From Sthenelais limicola (Eukaryota > Annelida > Polychaeta > Phyllodocida > Sigalionidae), in NCBI GenBank assembly GCA_942159475.1, contig OW804094.1:55858966-55922965 (forward strand): a DNA stretch of 64,000 nt. Direction: 5' to 3'. The translations under genes were made by a program, and so were the position numbers. Below are positions 1-10,295 of this stretch, in pieces (the first letter of the stretch is position 1; every line of letters starts with the position of its first letter). The notes beneath the pieces were generated by a model. The model saw only the letters and a program-made list of their open reading frames with translations. It was not told the origin of the DNA and searched no databases.

Positions 1-271
1 CTCCATTTAAGTGAATGTACGGTGCTATCTCACGCTATATGTGAATCAGATTATAATTCAATAAATCACAGGAGTAAAGAACTTGCATTTTGTACCTACA
101 GCATGATAATATGTGTATCGCACTGAAGATGATCTGTTGTAATTATGCTAAACATACCTGCTTGCAACAGGTAAAATATATTTGATGAATACATCATGTT
201 GAGGAGTGAAGTATAATAATAGACTCATAGAATTAGGATTGATTTTTAGGTTGGAAACTGGTGCGAACGTT

Positions 272-390
272 CAGTCTAGGCTCAGAGTTTAGAGAATCCC
301 TCCAAAGAGAGGGAAAGCCTTTAGCGCAGTAGCCGTCTAATTATTGACATACCATTCTTATCTGATCTGAGAGGCTCTTAGCCTAGACTG
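272..390. repeat. Short inverted-repeat hairpin, MITE-like
   Basis: The arm at 272-287 (CAGTCTAGGCTCAGAG) is the reverse complement of 375-390 with 15 of 16 bases matching. The 87 bases between the arms carry no ORF. The size and terminal pairing fit a very small non-autonomous DNA element or a structured remnant. No clear target duplication was found. Confidence 0.5.
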
Positions 391-1123
391 GGTTGGTTTT
401 GTCACGACTATAAATATATATACCTCTTATCTATTACATGACATTGTATAACCTTATTAGTTATTATGAATATTCACATTTCTTTATTAATTATGGTTAT
501 GTATAATCCATGTTTAATGATTCACCATCTCGCAGTGGGGAGCTTAATGATGTAACATTCTCCTCTCGAGTGGAGAGACAAATGTGAGGCATGGTGGTTT
601 TACAAATTATTGCCAAATCTTATTTATCCTACTTGTTATGTTATTGACTCTGTAAATCACATAATATTATTTGGAATTGCTCTTCCTCGATTCACAGGCA
701 TTAAGAATGCGCATTGCTCCAACCTTGTGCCAGTGGGGCCCACCATATTCCTCATTCTTGCACTTGACACTGACCAGACCAACCCACGCCTAAAACACTA
801 TATTATTTTAGTACAGATTTTTTAAGGGCGAGAGACCATGACAGCTATTACCTTCAATAGTCTGGTCCATTCACCACCATTCTTTCTTTGTTTCTAGCTT
901 TATCTCAAATAATAGATATAACTTTAGATTCCAAGTTATAAAAAGAGGCACTTCTGCTTGTCTTTTGGTGTCGACAATTAAAGAATTCTATTATAATTAT
1001 TATACATTTTGTCTTTGCGTTGCAAGGTTGCCAAACAACGTGGAGTGAATATGAAGCACGCGTTCTTTGATCGTCAATTAATTCTCAACACAACAGATTT
1101 TGCTCACAACAGAAATCTATCTA

Positions 1124-1143
1124 CATCCATCCATCCATCCATC
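1124..1143. repeat. (CATC)n microsatellite
   Basis: Five consecutive CATC units, read directly from the sequence. Confidence 0.9.
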
Positions 1144-2867
1144 TGAAGTGAAACCAACATGGAGATACAAATAGGCTAAGCCTTTCACTTTGTATGCACT
1201 TAAAGACAAGACCAGGCAATCAGACGGACACGGATGAAGAAACATAGAATAGACGGAAAAGATCATGAGGTGGCATTTTTTCACGTTTGACACTCATTAA
1301 CATGCAAAATATAGCCAAGAAACAGACGTAAATCAGATGGTCTTTGAGGGTGGCTAATCGCACAATTGGTGTGATTAATAAATCTCCACTGCAATGTAAA
1401 GATTCAATGACTGCTCACCGACCTCACCATTTGAATATCCAAAAACATTTCACATGTCACATTGTGACATACGAGAACAAGAATTAAGACAATACGAAGG
1501 GCTGGATCGCAGATGATTTTATTTAATTGTTAACATTATCTGAAAACGAAAATGAGACTGGCATACTGCCCCCCCCCTTTCTTTGGAATAAGAATAGTCG
1601 TATATGCTGTAGTGAGTATGTATTTCTCCATTACTTAGCTATAAGTATGTGGTTTTCATTCCAAGAATTCCCCTCCTCGTACAAAAGTATAAAGATTTGT
1701 GTTTGGGGATAATTAATTAAGGAGCTGATCACTGACACAGCTAGCCTTATAACGGATAATTTGTAATAGACAGGACCGACCAATTATATAATAATATATC
1801 CTCTTATGCACCTTTATGATAATAGAACAATGTTGGCAAGCACCACTTGAGACCCATGCAGAATCATTTACCATGGCCGGTGTGTGTGGTTGGGGGGGGG
1901 GGGGATTATTATATTATTGTATAGCCTTCTTAGCCCCTCCCCTGCATCTATAAGTGTCTCCTACAGTCTACGCATCCCATTAAATCCTAGGAATCCAGGA
2001 AATGGAGTCCAATTGCAGCTATCTTTATCTGAGGAAAGCGAAGGTCACAGCATCCTATTGTAATGTGTTTCAAGAATTATGTCAAAGATGAATTGCGACC
2101 CATTTTATCAGCTAGTGCCCTATAAAAAGAATTGACGATTTATCGATTTGTGGGTTCTGAGACACCATTGCTAATTCCCCTTTTAATAAACCTTTCCCCT
2201 TTTAATAAGCCTTTTCAGGCATAGAACCCATAGCATATACATAGCATAGCATATACAGATACAAATGACAAGTGAACCGCATATGGTTCCTTGGGGATAT
2301 AAACACATATATATTTAACAGGTGAGACACAAATAGCTCCTTGGGTGTGTAAACCCAAATGGTATACACAAATTCAGGTGACAGGCCCAAAATTGGGCCA
2401 AATGCACTCTACATGTATATTCCACAGGTGCACTCACCACATTCCAAAGGAGTAACTCATGAAACCCGACTTCTCATAGCAAATAGGCCTTCCTGATCCC
2501 TTCACATAGCAAATAGGGTATTACAGACATAATGGTAAATAATATAGTCAGAAACTCCTTCCAGGCAAAGGGGTCAGGTAATGAGCCTATTTTCGCTAAC
2601 AGTATATATAACAGGTCAGATATGGGAATATCCATACGAAGGAATTTCAATACTGAAGGGCATGAGAGTTGTCGCAATACAATCTTTTACAAGCATGCCC
2701 AAGGGGTTTGATGGACTTACCTTTTGACATTTATTTCATAAAAACCAGGCTCATCATTCCTTAACCATTCCAACAAGATCAAAATATCCTTCCCAAATGT
2801 TTACTATCTGATCAAGCCTATACTCTTCCAGCACTCCCCGATTCTGACGCTTGTCTATTAAAGCCCG

Positions 2868-3115
2868 CACACACAAAACCCGATTTAAAAAATAGCCCGA
2901 TTTGGGGTGTACCGACCAATCGGAAATCCTAGGAATTGTCTGTAAAATTGGGTCTATTTTTTGGCCCACACAGACCCGATTTGAGTCCCGATTATAGTAT
3001 TTTGTGTCCCGACCTCTGCCCAAACTGAAATCGGCTGTACTCGGCCCACACATACCCGATTTAAAGCCCGAATTGGGCTCCCACAGAGTCCCAGGATTTC
3101 ATTTTGAAATCGGGG
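2868..3115. repeat. Dispersed repeat with internal CCCGATTT modules
   Basis: The block CCCACACA followed by CCCGATTT recurs at least three times within 250 bases, with inverted versions (AATCGG) interleaved. Related sequence, including the CCTAGGATTTCATTT stretch, reappears in the palindrome near 36250-36385. Short ORFs on both strands are by-products of the repeats and show no protein family signature. Confidence 0.5.
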
Positions 3116-3639
3116 ATGTTTTTATTAGTATACATGTAATGAGTAATTCCACCAATTGGTCGACATATGACTATAAAATAGATTTTTGTTTTTTTAACGA
3201 GAAATCTTGGTTTGGGGTTGTGTTAATCAATTCTGTCAGATTTCCCGACAGGAAATAAATCAGAAATACCCCCCTTTTATATATTTGGCATTAATATCTT
3301 AAATTCTAGAGGAAAGCAACCACTGTTTTATTGCCCAAACATTAAAGAAAATCTTACTAATTCTGAGAAAAAGGGTGTAAAGAAAAAAAAATGATGTCAA
3401 ATCAGTGTTACATGTTTATTCAAATTTCATATCATGATCCTGGCTACCGAATGATTTGAAGAAATATTATTTCTAATAATCCATTGGTTGATTTGCAATG
3501 CAAAAATGTCTGGGGAAGTCTGTATATGTCACCATAACGTGCCTATTTAAAACTAGAATACAAATTCAATTTCAATGTATTCTCCCATATAATAATGAAT
3601 GTATGTTTGTGGAATACTTTCACAAACTAAAAAGCGTTA

Positions 3640-3970
3640 TGTATGGAAAGCCATTTGAAAGTACCGCTTTGTCGCCGACAATATTGGTAAACCCCATAGA
3701 CTTAACATAGCGATATTTGCAATGTCGGTACAATGAGTGGAAATTTTTGCGATTAATTTTCCGAGGTTATAAATAGTCGGCCGATTATTTTTCTCAAAGT
3801 TCGGCTCATTGTTCCCCAATTTCCTGTGTCGGTAATTTTCCGAAAATGTCGGTGACCTATTCTTTTCAGCGGCCGACGCTTCCATGATGTCGGAAATATT
3901 GCCGCCTTAATGTCCGCCATGTCGGCGTGCATGTCGGCCGATATTTCTATGCTACTGCCATGTTGTTGAT
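3640..3970 (+). repeat. Dispersed repeat B, copy 1
   Basis: It begins with a TATGGAAAGC block followed by TTTGAAAGTACCGC, then carries many GTCGGCCGA / GTCGG motifs. The same opening block and the same motifs occur in reverse orientation at 11180-11410. The two copies point inward, as the termini of one old transposon would. The sequence is too divergent to assign a superfamily. Confidence 0.45.
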
Positions 3971-3974
3971 TTGT

Positions 3975-5740
3975 ACATTTATTTTTTATCATTTCTATTG
4001 ACTTATAATTATTTATTGGTGATTATTTCGACTTCAAAAGTCTCCCAATCGTACAGTATGTTACCCCACGTTGTAGCATACTTATTTAAATTAATAATGT
4101 CTTTAATTAGATATACCGAATATAGGTTTTAATATGTTTCCATATTATGTTCTTTGTGTATAAGATAAGATAAGTTGTTTTAACCTTTAATCAGAATGTG
4201 TTCAGATTCACATTTAAAATAGTGTCTGAAAATCGAACTCCCATGCCAGACATAATTGGTTGGGGTTTCAAGTAAGCAGTGTTGGGGTTAGATATGGAGA
4301 AACATTCCTATTGACTTCTTTGAAAATGTTTGCAGGTCTTTTCCTGCTGCCCTTTAGGACTATGGGCAGCATGAAAAGTAATATACTCCGCAGGATGGAT
4401 TCACACATCACAATTGAAGCGAATTGCTATTTTGGTGTGAAGAAATAGAATTACATGGTACCTCAAAGTACTAGCGGCTTCCAGAGATGCATTCCTTATA
4501 CCATCTGGTAAAACAAGGTTTGGATATTAGTTGATGTTCACTGGCAAGCATTGATATTTATTTGGATTATTTTTGCTTTGACCTAACTGACTGAAAGTCT
4601 TTGACCGCAATATATTTCGTATTTGGAAGAGTCAAAGATTGTTCATCCATCAGTTTAAGGTTTTAAGTGGAAATTAAAATTTAACTTTTTCAATTTATTT
4701 AGACCTAAGATAATTACGAAACAATCTAGCCACTATATATATGCCTTTTCTTTGGGGGTAGAGCCCTTCAGTTAGGATTAAGGCTGTTGTATAATTATTG
4801 GTATAGATTAATTGTGAAGAAATTAGTCACTGCCAGTGAACACATCCAAACAAATATTTTTGGGATATTATGGAATTGGTAAAGTAGAACTATATCACAT
4901 GATATGTGGGGATAGAGGCTCCATCTGCATAGTTGCAGTGTTTATTGTTGATGGTAACATGTAAATGCTTGGTTTTGTAAAGTGACAAGAAATTGAGCTG
5001 TGAAAGGTTGAATTTTATGCCAGACAAAAGCTGCCAAAAGACTTAACTGGTGAGGTGTGCTGTTTTGGTGTGGGTTCAGCTTGAATGGTTCATGAATATT
5101 CTTTTAATACTTATTCTAGGTTGCAACTCATGTGCTAGCTCCCCAAAATAGCATCAATGAGTTGTTAAAGAATATGTTCTTCGGTTGGATAGTAGGAATT
5201 ACAGATTTACTTAAGATTTTATTTGTTGGAAGTAAGTGGCATATCAATAGTCACATATATTTGGAAATTGTTTAATGTAACTTCAGATTTAAAACAAAAT
5301 AGGTGATTGTAATATACTGTTGTTGAATGCTGTTCAAAGCATTCTACTGCGTTTTATTAAAGATATAAAATGTTTAGACAACTTACATGGGCTGTGGTGC
5401 TCCGGTCTACTTTTTGTAATGGATGGCATGACATTTTGTGTGCCCACTGTATGCCATGGAATTTAATGGAATTTTGTGTTCAAAGACTGATTTTTGGAAA
5501 TTTGGAAAAATAGAAATTATAGTTGATGATAATGGCATACAGTCTTCTGCCCCAACTTCCATTTTGGAGGGGGAGGGGGGTATATGTCATGTCAGACAGC
5601 TAGAGAGTGTACTGTGTGGGTGCTCTCCCCACCACCAGGAGCACCTCAGCTCCTCTATTAATAAACACTTATCCTTGGGAACCCAGACAACATAGTTGAC
5701 TCTTACTTTCTCAGGGATATACCAAGCTATTCTTCATAGT
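3975..5740. other. Non-coding stretch, no gene recognised
   Basis: Only chance-length ORFs are present. No repeat, tRNA or motif could be recognised up to the edge of the retrotransposon. Confidence 0.55.
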
Positions 5741-5742
5741 AA

Positions 5743-5809
5743 TATATCCCCAATCAGACGAACACGATAATTGAGGTTGCGGCAAATAGCCGGCGACTTG
5801 ACGGACGCC
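5743..5809 (-). repeat. Split direct repeat B2 (3' end of the element)
   Basis: A 67 bp perfect copy of B1. It is separated from A2 by 35 bases (5810-5844) not repeated elsewhere in the element, which contain an A-rich tract on the plus strand and a minus-strand AATAAA. Confidence 0.9.
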
Positions 5810-5815
5810 TTTATT
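5810..5815 (-). promoter_or_regulatory. Candidate polyadenylation signal of the retrotransposon
   Basis: AATAAA on the minus strand, in the short unique spacer between A2 and B2, downstream of all three genes. A second minus-strand AATAAA is at 6106-6111, closer to the recombinase stop. The hexamers are seen directly; use in vivo is inferred. Confidence 0.4.
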
Positions 5816-5844
5816 TAACAAAAACATATAACAGAAAAAAAACA

Positions 5845-6013
5845 AAAAAAACAAGTAATGTAAGTCCAGCGATATCTGAGCTCTGGTCACCTCGACAGCT
5901 GGACAACGACTGCCTTACTGTAGGCAGCGGTAGTGGGAAGGTAATGTCTGGTGGCGACACCTGGATGTTGCTTCATTAAACATATATACACATATGTACC
6001 ATATATAACATAT
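5845..6013 (-). repeat. Split direct repeat A2
   Basis: A 169 bp copy of A1 with a single substitution. It lies downstream of the genes and directly follows B1. Confidence 0.92.
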
Positions 6014-6077
6014 ATCCCCAATCAGACGAACACGATAATTGAGGTTGCGGCAAATAGCCGGCGACTTGACGGACGCC
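6011..6077 (-). repeat. Split direct repeat B1
   Basis: A 67 bp unit identical to 5743-5809. It abuts A2 and overlaps it by three bases (TAT). In this class the joined repeats allow a circular intermediate to be completed and then inserted by the recombinase. Confidence 0.9.
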
Positions 6078-6184
6078 AACTGCCAATATGTATTATGGAT
6101 TTTCTTTTATTAATAAACTACTCTCAACACTTGCCAGTTCATAAGCACTACTCCTCCACGGAGGGACACAATCAACAAAGCTGA

Positions 6185-7267
6185 TTAAGAGAGATTTTTT
6201 GCAACAACACTTTCCACCGAATTCTTCCTGTCAAAAGTTGACACTAAATAGGTGAGAACGGAGAGGCTCCTCCAGTCCCCCATGAGACGTATATCCTCGA
6301 GTGGAACGCCCAACGAGTGTAGAAATGAAGCACCACTCCGTCTGAGAGAATGAATCCCAGCAAGGGAGGGGTCGAGTCCAATCAAGGTAACACATTTCTT
6401 GAAGAAAGCCAGGATCTCCTGATATGTAATAGGCCGGGAAGGAAACTTTGGATTCATGAAGAGTGGAGACGACGAAGGAGCAGGAAAATGGAATAAGTGA
6501 CTCTCCAGCAAAGACACCACACAGAGGGCAGGGACGCTCACACGATGAATAGGAATCAGGATTGATCTTTCTCCGCACTGGATCGTCTTGGATGAAGACA
6601 CATGAATCACAAGCCCGGGTTTAGTCCACTCAATATCCTCTCTCTTCAAGGTATGGGTAGTGTTGGAATCAGGAACCAAGTTAGACTTGCGTAAAAGGGA
6701 CCGAAAGCTGAGTAACACAGCCGTCCAACAAGCCAGATTGTAGTCATTCTTCTCCAGCTTAGAATAGATAGCACGTAAATCATCAGGGGTCAGTATTAGC
6801 TTTGGCGACTCTGGACATCCTAATTGATGCTTTAAACCCGAGAGGACTAGCTTGATGACAAACATCTCACGGTAGTTAACATCATGACCATAGAATTTTT
6901 GAAGATTTGTGACAGCTGATAGGAAGTTGTTTATTGAAACAAACTTATAAGACCTACCCAGCCATACAAGAAACCGGACCACAGTAGAGGCACTAGCTGG
7001 AATGGGAGTAACACCCAGCACATCACAGAACTCCAGAAACTTCTTCCATTGAGTGTTCCGGGTTTTAATGGTATTCGATGCCCAGGCATGACCCAAGGTG
7101 ACTGCCACTTCCTTGTCCAACTCGGAGATTCCCACTGCAACAGAGATATGGGTAGTCAGCAATGGAAAAAAGCGAGTTCTTGGAGTTAACTCGAGACAAC
7201 AAGTCAGGGAGAAAGTTGTTGTCACCAGGGATATGTCGAGCAGATATAAAAACGTTATGAAGCACAC
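6185..7267 (-). CDS. Tyrosine recombinase of the Ngaro-like element
   Basis: A 360-residue site-specific recombinase that should insert the circular DNA copy into the genome in place of a DDE integrase. An N-terminal SAM-like DNA-binding domain spans about residues 55-145. The catalytic domain carries the R-H-R-Y set: R193 (LLRKSNLVP), H306 and R309 (GIHSLRRSGAS), W332 (MGDWRS) and the nucleophile Y340 (SVLTYL). The length is typical. The ORF opens at 7267 in the +1 frame relative to RT and overlaps it by 203 bases. The recognisable fold starts near residue 50, so an internal start, frameshift or splice is possible; the first 45 residues look less conserved and may not be translated. The stop is 107 bases from repeat B1. 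Confidence 0.94.
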   Translation of the reverse strand: MCFITFLYLLDISLVTTTFSLTCCLELTPRTRFFPLLTTHISVAVGISELDKEVAVTLGHAWASNTIKTRNTQWKKFLEFCDVLGVTPIPASASTVVRFLVWLGRSYKFVSINNFLSAVTNLQKFYGHDVNYREMFVIKLVLSGLKHQLGCPESPKLILTPDDLRAIYSKLEKNDYNLACWTAVLLSFRSLLRKSNLVPDSNTTHTLKREDIEWTKPGLVIHVSSSKTIQCGERSILIPIHRVSVPALCVVSLLESHLFHFPAPSSSPLFMNPKFPSRPITYQEILAFFKKCVTLIGLDPSLAGIHSLRRSGASFLHSLGVPLEDIRLMGDWRSLSVLTYLVSTFDRKNSVESVVAKNLS

Positions 7268-9209
7268 ACAGCCAGAAAATTGATCTGAGGATGGCCATAC
7301 AGGTTCCGTTAGAACTGCGACCCTTGTTAATCATAACTACGGCCTGGCTGTTATCAGAGTAACAAATAATGTGAGAATTCCTATGTTCCGGGGCAAAACG
7401 TTTCAAAGCCTCCCACAGAGCCACAAGCTCCCACAAGTTCACATTGTTGTTTGACGACTCAAGCAGAGGAATATGAACGTTAGACCAATGGGCATGGGAA
7501 TGGAGAAGTAGATCGATACCAGCAGGCGTACATGAAGAATCAAAATAGCCAGCGCACCAATCACCATCACATATCGCACCGTACCCATTAGCACTAGCGT
7601 CCGAGTAGATACATGTAGCACAGGAGAAGTCATATTTCACAACAGGAGCTGATCCATTGAAGAACCTGGCAAATCTTTTCCACCATTTGATATCCTCCCT
7701 GAAATCATCGTCCAATTTAATACGCAAGTTGCTATGGCTATGGCCTTTGAGGAGCTGGATCACGCGTTGAGAAAAGGACCGTCCCCCTTTCACAACCGTC
7801 GAGCAATGGCACAAAATGCCACACAACCGTTGTAACTGATGTAGCGTAGCTGTCTTCTTGGTATCAAAGAAGGCCAAATTAGAGAAGAGCTTAGCCATCT
7901 TTTCTTCCGAAAGAGACAAAGTCATTGATGTAGTGTCGATGATAATGCCAAGATACTGAAGTCTAGTCGAAGGGGCCTGGCACTTCTTCCACGATATGCA
8001 GAACCCAAGTGAGCCAAGCAAGTTAAGAAGCACAGACTGTATATGAAGGCACTCATCAAATGTACGACCAATGACTATGTAGTCGTCAAGGTACGCATTA
8101 ACTAGCGGGTAACCACGTCTACCCATAGCCCTGACCACGAACCGACTGATCTCAGTAAATATATAGGGTGCACATTTGACCCCAAAACACAGCCTGGTGT
8201 CCCAATATGCATGTTCAGAAGAATCGTCTGGAAACTTCCAATTAATACCCATCAAGGGCCAGCAAGAGGGGTGCGTAGTCACTGTCCGATAGGCCGCAGA
8301 CAAGTCAATGGTCGACATATAATCACCAGCATTAATCATTTCAGTTACATGGTCCAAACCAGTGAAGGAGAATTTCTCACACGTCTCCGATTGGAAGTTA
8401 TTCACAGAATCCCCCAGTGGCCGCCGACAGTCTGTAATCGGTCTAAAAGAAGAAGATCCCTTAGGGACAGCTCCAATGGCGTGTGTACATTTCGAAGGGG
8501 AAGGGGCCTTTATATATTTGCCTTCGTTTAACTCCTCCATGAGAAGATTTGAAATGAACTCATACGCACAGGGTTTCAAGGCTGAAGTATAATTATCACA
8601 AACATATGGCTGTACCACATCAACATTATCCACAACCATGAAGCCGTCACGAATGCCTTTAGTTAGAAAACATTTCAATTTAACATCATCCTCATAGGCT
8701 AGTTCTTCTAACCATTTCCCCAGCTTCAGTTGCGAACGACACCCACCGATTAGATGGAAATCATTAATCCTGTGAGTAGGGCTGTCCAGACAGAAGGCAT
8801 TGTTGTAACACGCAGGGGCACTGCCAACCGTATATGAAGATGAAGGACCCAGCAACTCTTTGTATAAACCAGGCAATCCGATGACATTATCGACGGGAGA
8901 ATAGTTGTCAACATTGGCGCATCCAGAAGCACAGTCCCATCCCACAAGAACTGGGTCAAGAACGACTAGCGAAGATTCCACATCTGACAACGAACTAGCT
9001 TCAATATCACCGAAGCCAGTCATTATATCATCTTCAAAACAACAATGGGGGTTCACTTCACCATGATCGACTCTTTGTACAACCATAGATGGAGTTTTCA
9101 ATCCAAACTGAAGAGAGATGTCGGTTTCCGAGATTCCAGCTAGCTCCGGGCAAGCCAGAAAACAACAAGCACCGCCATTACAGGAAGGAGGAGAGGAGTC
9201 AGGGGTCAT
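7065..9209 (-). CDS. pol: Reverse transcriptase-RNase H (pol) of the Ngaro-like element
   Basis: A 714-residue polymerase that copies element RNA into DNA and removes the RNA strand. The first 200 residues have no recognised domain. RT motifs run from about residue 240: fingers motif (AVPKGSSSFRPITDCR), palm aspartate D302 in STIDLSAAY, LCFGVKCAPYIF, then the catalytic YLDD box at 373-376. The RNase H domain follows with D537 (IYSDAS), E594 (LWELVALWEAL), D619 (CYSDNSQAV) and D669 near LLSR, so all four acidic positions appear present. This RT-RH layout without protease or DDE integrase is that of the DIRS order. The ATG at 9209 is the first in frame, but the frame is open back to the gag TGA, so the true protein may be a fusion. 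The end overlaps the recombinase ORF by about 200 bases. Confidence 0.95.
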   Translation of the reverse strand: MTPDSSPPSCNGGACCFLACPELAGISETDISLQFGLKTPSMVVQRVDHGEVNPHCCFEDDIMTGFGDIEASSLSDVESSLVVLDPVLVGWDCASGCANVDNYSPVDNVIGLPGLYKELLGPSSSYTVGSAPACYNNAFCLDSPTHRINDFHLIGGCRSQLKLGKWLEELAYEDDVKLKCFLTKGIRDGFMVVDNVDVVQPYVCDNYTSALKPCAYEFISNLLMEELNEGKYIKAPSPSKCTHAIGAVPKGSSSFRPITDCRRPLGDSVNNFQSETCEKFSFTGLDHVTEMINAGDYMSTIDLSAAYRTVTTHPSCWPLMGINWKFPDDSSEHAYWDTRLCFGVKCAPYIFTEISRFVVRAMGRRGYPLVNAYLDDYIVIGRTFDECLHIQSVLLNLLGSLGFCISWKKCQAPSTRLQYLGIIIDTTSMTLSLSEEKMAKLFSNLAFFDTKKTATLHQLQRLCGILCHCSTVVKGGRSFSQRVIQLLKGHSHSNLRIKLDDDFREDIKWWKRFARFFNGSAPVVKYDFSCATCIYSDASANGYGAICDGDWCAGYFDSSCTPAGIDLLLHSHAHWSNVHIPLLESSNNNVNLWELVALWEALKRFAPEHRNSHIICYSDNSQAVVMINKGRSSNGTCMAILRSIFWLCVLHNVFISARHIPGDNNFLPDLLSRVNSKNSLFSIADYPYLCCSGNLRVGQGSGSHLGSCLGIEYH

Positions 9210-9260
9210 ATCCGGGTCAAGCTCCGATGAATCTGATTGGACGAAGTCAGCCGAGGACAG

Positions 9261-9263
9261 TCA
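9261..9263 (-). promoter_or_regulatory. Candidate readthrough TGA stop between gag and RT
   Basis: Gag and RT are in the same frame. The only stop between them is this TGA, followed by CTG (a C at the +4 position). The next 17 codons are open and lead straight to the first RT ATG at 9209. TGA followed by C is known as the leakiest stop context in animals, and gag-pol readthrough is established in gammaretroviruses. Use here is inferred; re-initiation at the 9209 ATG is the alternative. Confidence 0.5.
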
Positions 9264-10274
9264 TTCCGACTTGCCACGCGAGGTGCAGTTTGATGCTTTG
9301 TGTTCCTTCCCACAAAAACGACACACATGCTTCCTGGAACATTTACCATTACAGTCTTTAAAATTCCAGTAGTAACAGACATCTTCTGGGAAATCAGCGG
9401 GCACAACAGAGGCAGATTTCTGAGATTTCTTGGCCTTCTTCTTACGCTTCTCCTCGTCCGTAGCAGACGACGCAGAAGGGGGCGTGGCCATAGCCCCCGG
9501 ATGTAGAGCAACACTTTGAGCTTCGTGATCGGTGGCAATGAAATCATCCAAATCCCCACCAATGACACGATCAACCACCTCTCTGTCGTACAGAACTAGG
9601 GCCGAATCTTTATAAGTGTTAAGATGAGCATGCTTGGCAACATAGGTCATATGATTTACATAACCTGTCACTTCCTCCCCGCGCTTCAACATTTCCTTTA
9701 GTACTCTGCATTGGCCGTACCACAGATCATTTCTCGACAATTTATTATGGTCCATATGCTTGACACTCACCCCTTTGTCAATACCTTGAGAATAAAATTC
9801 CGGTCTAAGATAATTACCCAACTGTTTGGCCTTTTGAGCCGGGTCCAAGGCGGTCGACAATTGAGACAAGGCATCGGTGAAAGGAGCACTGAGGAGATCC
9901 GAAGCGGCAATCCGGGACTCTGCGTAGGGATTACCGCTACCGTCAGTTTTGGCGGCAAAAATATTCGGAGGGGCCGGCATTTTCTTCACCATAGCGCCCA
10001 ACGTAGTCATCATAGATTCCATTTGTTTGTTCTGGACACCAAATTGAACCTGCTGAGCTTTGATAAGGTCCGCTATAGACTGATCCATAGTTTTGGTGGA
10101 GCTGGCCGAAGCACCGTCCATATCTTCCGTAGGGATATCCTCAAGATGGTCGAGATAATCCTCCGGGTCAATAGTATTTGCTTTGCAATACGCAATCGCC
10201 TTTTTGGCATACGCACACACCGTCTTACCATTTGGTTTAAGATGGTATCTTTCACAACCCTGACAGTAAGGCAT
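9261..10274 (-). CDS. gag: Gag-like protein with N- and C-terminal zinc-binding motifs
   Basis: A 337-residue nucleocapsid-type protein of the Ngaro-like element, expected to bind element RNA in a cytoplasmic particle. The N-terminus has paired cysteines and a histidine (C4, C7, H11, C20). The middle is Q/M-rich and could be helical. A lysine-rich stretch (EEKRKKKAKK) precedes two C-terminal fingers: a CCCH-like motif (C300, C308, C312, H316) and a zinc knuckle variant CX2CX3HX4C (C318, C321, H325, C330). It starts at the first ATG, 22 bases inside repeat A1. The stop is a single TGA at 9261-9263, and the frame continues open without interruption into the reverse transcriptase ORF, so gag may also be made as a gag-RT fusion by readthrough. 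Assignment as gag rests on position and zinc knuckle, because gag sequences diverge fast. Confidence 0.85.
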   Translation of the reverse strand: MPYCQGCERYHLKPNGKTVCAYAKKAIAYCKANTIDPEDYLDHLEDIPTEDMDGASASSTKTMDQSIADLIKAQQVQFGVQNKQMESMMTTLGAMVKKMPAPPNIFAAKTDGSGNPYAESRIAASDLLSAPFTDALSQLSTALDPAQKAKQLGNYLRPEFYSQGIDKGVSVKHMDHNKLSRNDLWYGQCRVLKEMLKRGEEVTGYVNHMTYVAKHAHLNTYKDSALVLYDREVVDRVIGGDLDDFIATDHEAQSVALHPGAMATPPSASSATDEEKRKKKAKKSQKSASVVPADFPEDVCYYWNFKDCNGKCSRKHVCRFCGKEHKASNCTSRGKSE

Positions 10275-10295
10275 GACGAAGGGTATTGGAGTCGT

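Larger units (their letters stand above)
1..2160. other. Non-coding stretch, no gene recognised
   Basis: No open frame here resembles a known protein, and the short ORFs are of the length expected by chance in AT-rich DNA. The only structure seen is a small hairpin at 272-390, a CATC tetranucleotide run at 1124-1143 and a run of 13 G at 1892-1904. Confidence 0.6.

Noticed and set aside
2754..3258. 99- and 84-residue ORFs on opposite strands
   Set aside because: They translate the CCCGATTT-type repeat.
8211..8592. Plus-strand ORFs of 76-106 residues
   Set aside because: Antisense shadows of the reverse transcriptase coding region.
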